DNA of 13,372 nt from contig CANQCJ010000041.1 of NCBI GenBank assembly GCA_947589205.1, positions 1-13,372 of the forward strand, in the 5' to 3' direction. Positions 12,958 through 13,372 of the stretch are shown here, in pieces. The notes beneath the pieces are model-generated. The model saw only the letters and a program-made list of their open reading frames with translations. It ran no database searches and was not told the origin of the DNA. Origin of the DNA: an uncultured Ruminococcus sp. Lineage in GTDB: Bacteria > Bacillota > Clostridia > Oscillospirales > Ruminococcaceae. How positions within the stretch are numbered: the stretch's first letter is position 1; each line of letters begins with the position of its first letter. The position numbers and the translations under genes were made by a program.

Positions 12958-13372
12958 TCGGAGAGCTTCCAAAAGCCCTTGAAGTGGGCGGGAAAATGAT
13001 AGAAATAAACTCCGATTTTAGAATCGCACTTCAAATTTTTCAAGCATTTAACGATGAGGAATTGACCGACATGGACAAAGCCGTTGTCAGCCTCAGATTG
13101 CTTTTTAAAGAAGAGATCCCGATGAGACATTTTGAAGAAGCGGTCAAAAAAGCCTATTGGTTTTTAGACGGAGGAGACATACAAAAATCCGAGCCGAGAA
13201 AAGCAAAAATGATAGACTGGGAGCACGACCAAAGCATTATTTTCCCCGCTGCAAACAAAGCCGCAGGCTATGAGCTGCGCGACCCGGAAAGGTATACGCA
13301 TTTTTGGACGTTCTTAGGCTATTTCGGTGAGATCGGAGAGGGCTTGTTTTCAACGGTCATGAGCATAAGAAG
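12954..13372 (+). CDS. Bacteriophage Gp15-family tail assembly protein (partial)
   Basis: 139 residues are visible before the window ends. The start ATG overlaps the upstream stop (ATGA). The body shows the Gp15 pattern: MIEINSDFRIALQIFQAFND near the N-terminus, the conserved MIDWEHDQSIIFPAANKAAG block (the 'DWE-x-D-x-x-x-I' motif), and the closing YTHFWTFLGYFGEIGEGLF with TVMSIR (the 'W-x-F-x-x-x-F' and 'I-R' ending). Listeria phage A118 Gp15 is the type member, about 200 residues, so about two thirds is present. It should be followed outside the window by the tape measure gene, implying a long, siphophage-type tail. Confidence 0.85.
   Translation, partial: MIGELPKALEVGGKMIEINSDFRIALQIFQAFNDEELTDMDKAVVSLRLLFKEEIPMRHFEEAVKKAYWFLDGGDIQKSEPRKAKMIDWEHDQSIIFPAANKAAGYELRDPERYTHFWTFLGYFGEIGEGLFSTVMSIR

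Noticed and set aside
12427..12960. Programmed -1 frameshift between the two tail chaperone genes, as in lambda G/GT.
   Set aside because: No slippery heptamer was found near the end of the first gene, and the second gene has its own ATG in an ATGA overlap.

Overview
The window is part of a Mu-like transposable prophage, or a phage of that type, in a low-GC Gram-positive host, probably a gut clostridium of the Ruminococcus/Oscillospiraceae kind. The host guess is inference. It rests on strong AGGAGG-type ribosome sites before nearly every gene, heavy use of ATA and AGA codons, and Firmicutes-type head proteins. All genes lie on the + strand, tightly packed, often with ATGA stop/start overlaps. 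No stretch longer than 300 bases lacks a gene or gene remnant. I saw no tRNA, rRNA, CRISPR array, insertion sequence or prophage end. The MuA/MuB transposition genes would lie upstream of the window and are not seen.

Layout. (1) 1-3204 is the end of the early operon: small accessory genes (a Mom-like XF1762-family acyltransferase between duplicated coiled-coil genes, and an AbrB-type protein with a zinc ribbon), then a GemA/gp16-like protein and a Mor-like activator, the classical end of a Mu early operon. A hairpin terminator follows (3233-3276). (2) 3294-4928 holds gp25-, gp26- and gp27-like Mu genes (the last a DUF3486 putative small terminase) and then, unexpectedly, a NusG/LoaP-type processive antiterminator. 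(3) 4929-5116 is a non-coding leader with a dyad, a good promoter candidate and short direct repeats. (4) 5117-10182 is the packaging and head-entry module: a small-terminase-like protein, large terminase, portal, and a MuF-type minor capsid protein whose C-terminus is an AT-rich, toxin-like extension. A small putative immunity gene and a terminator follow. (5) 10301-12355 is the capsid module: scaffold, major capsid, HeH/SAP-type protein, then a scarred head-tail region. (6) After another terminator come two tail-assembly-chaperone genes of siphophage type (12427 to the window end).

The control genes are Mu-like, while the portal, scaffold, capsid and tail genes are of the SPP1/A118 siphophage type, so this is a mosaic like the known transposable siphophages. 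In the expected scheme, Mor switches on the middle/late genes, and the NusG-like protein may carry polymerase through the long structural operon and its internal terminators.

Two separate lesions suggest a decaying prophage: an in-frame TAG at codon 18 of the portal gene, and a 446-base scar (11910-12355) in which pieces of a head-tail connector, a minor capsid protein and a tail tube protein are joined with a frameshift and at least one large deletion. The toxin-immunity cassette, terminase and capsid genes look intact.
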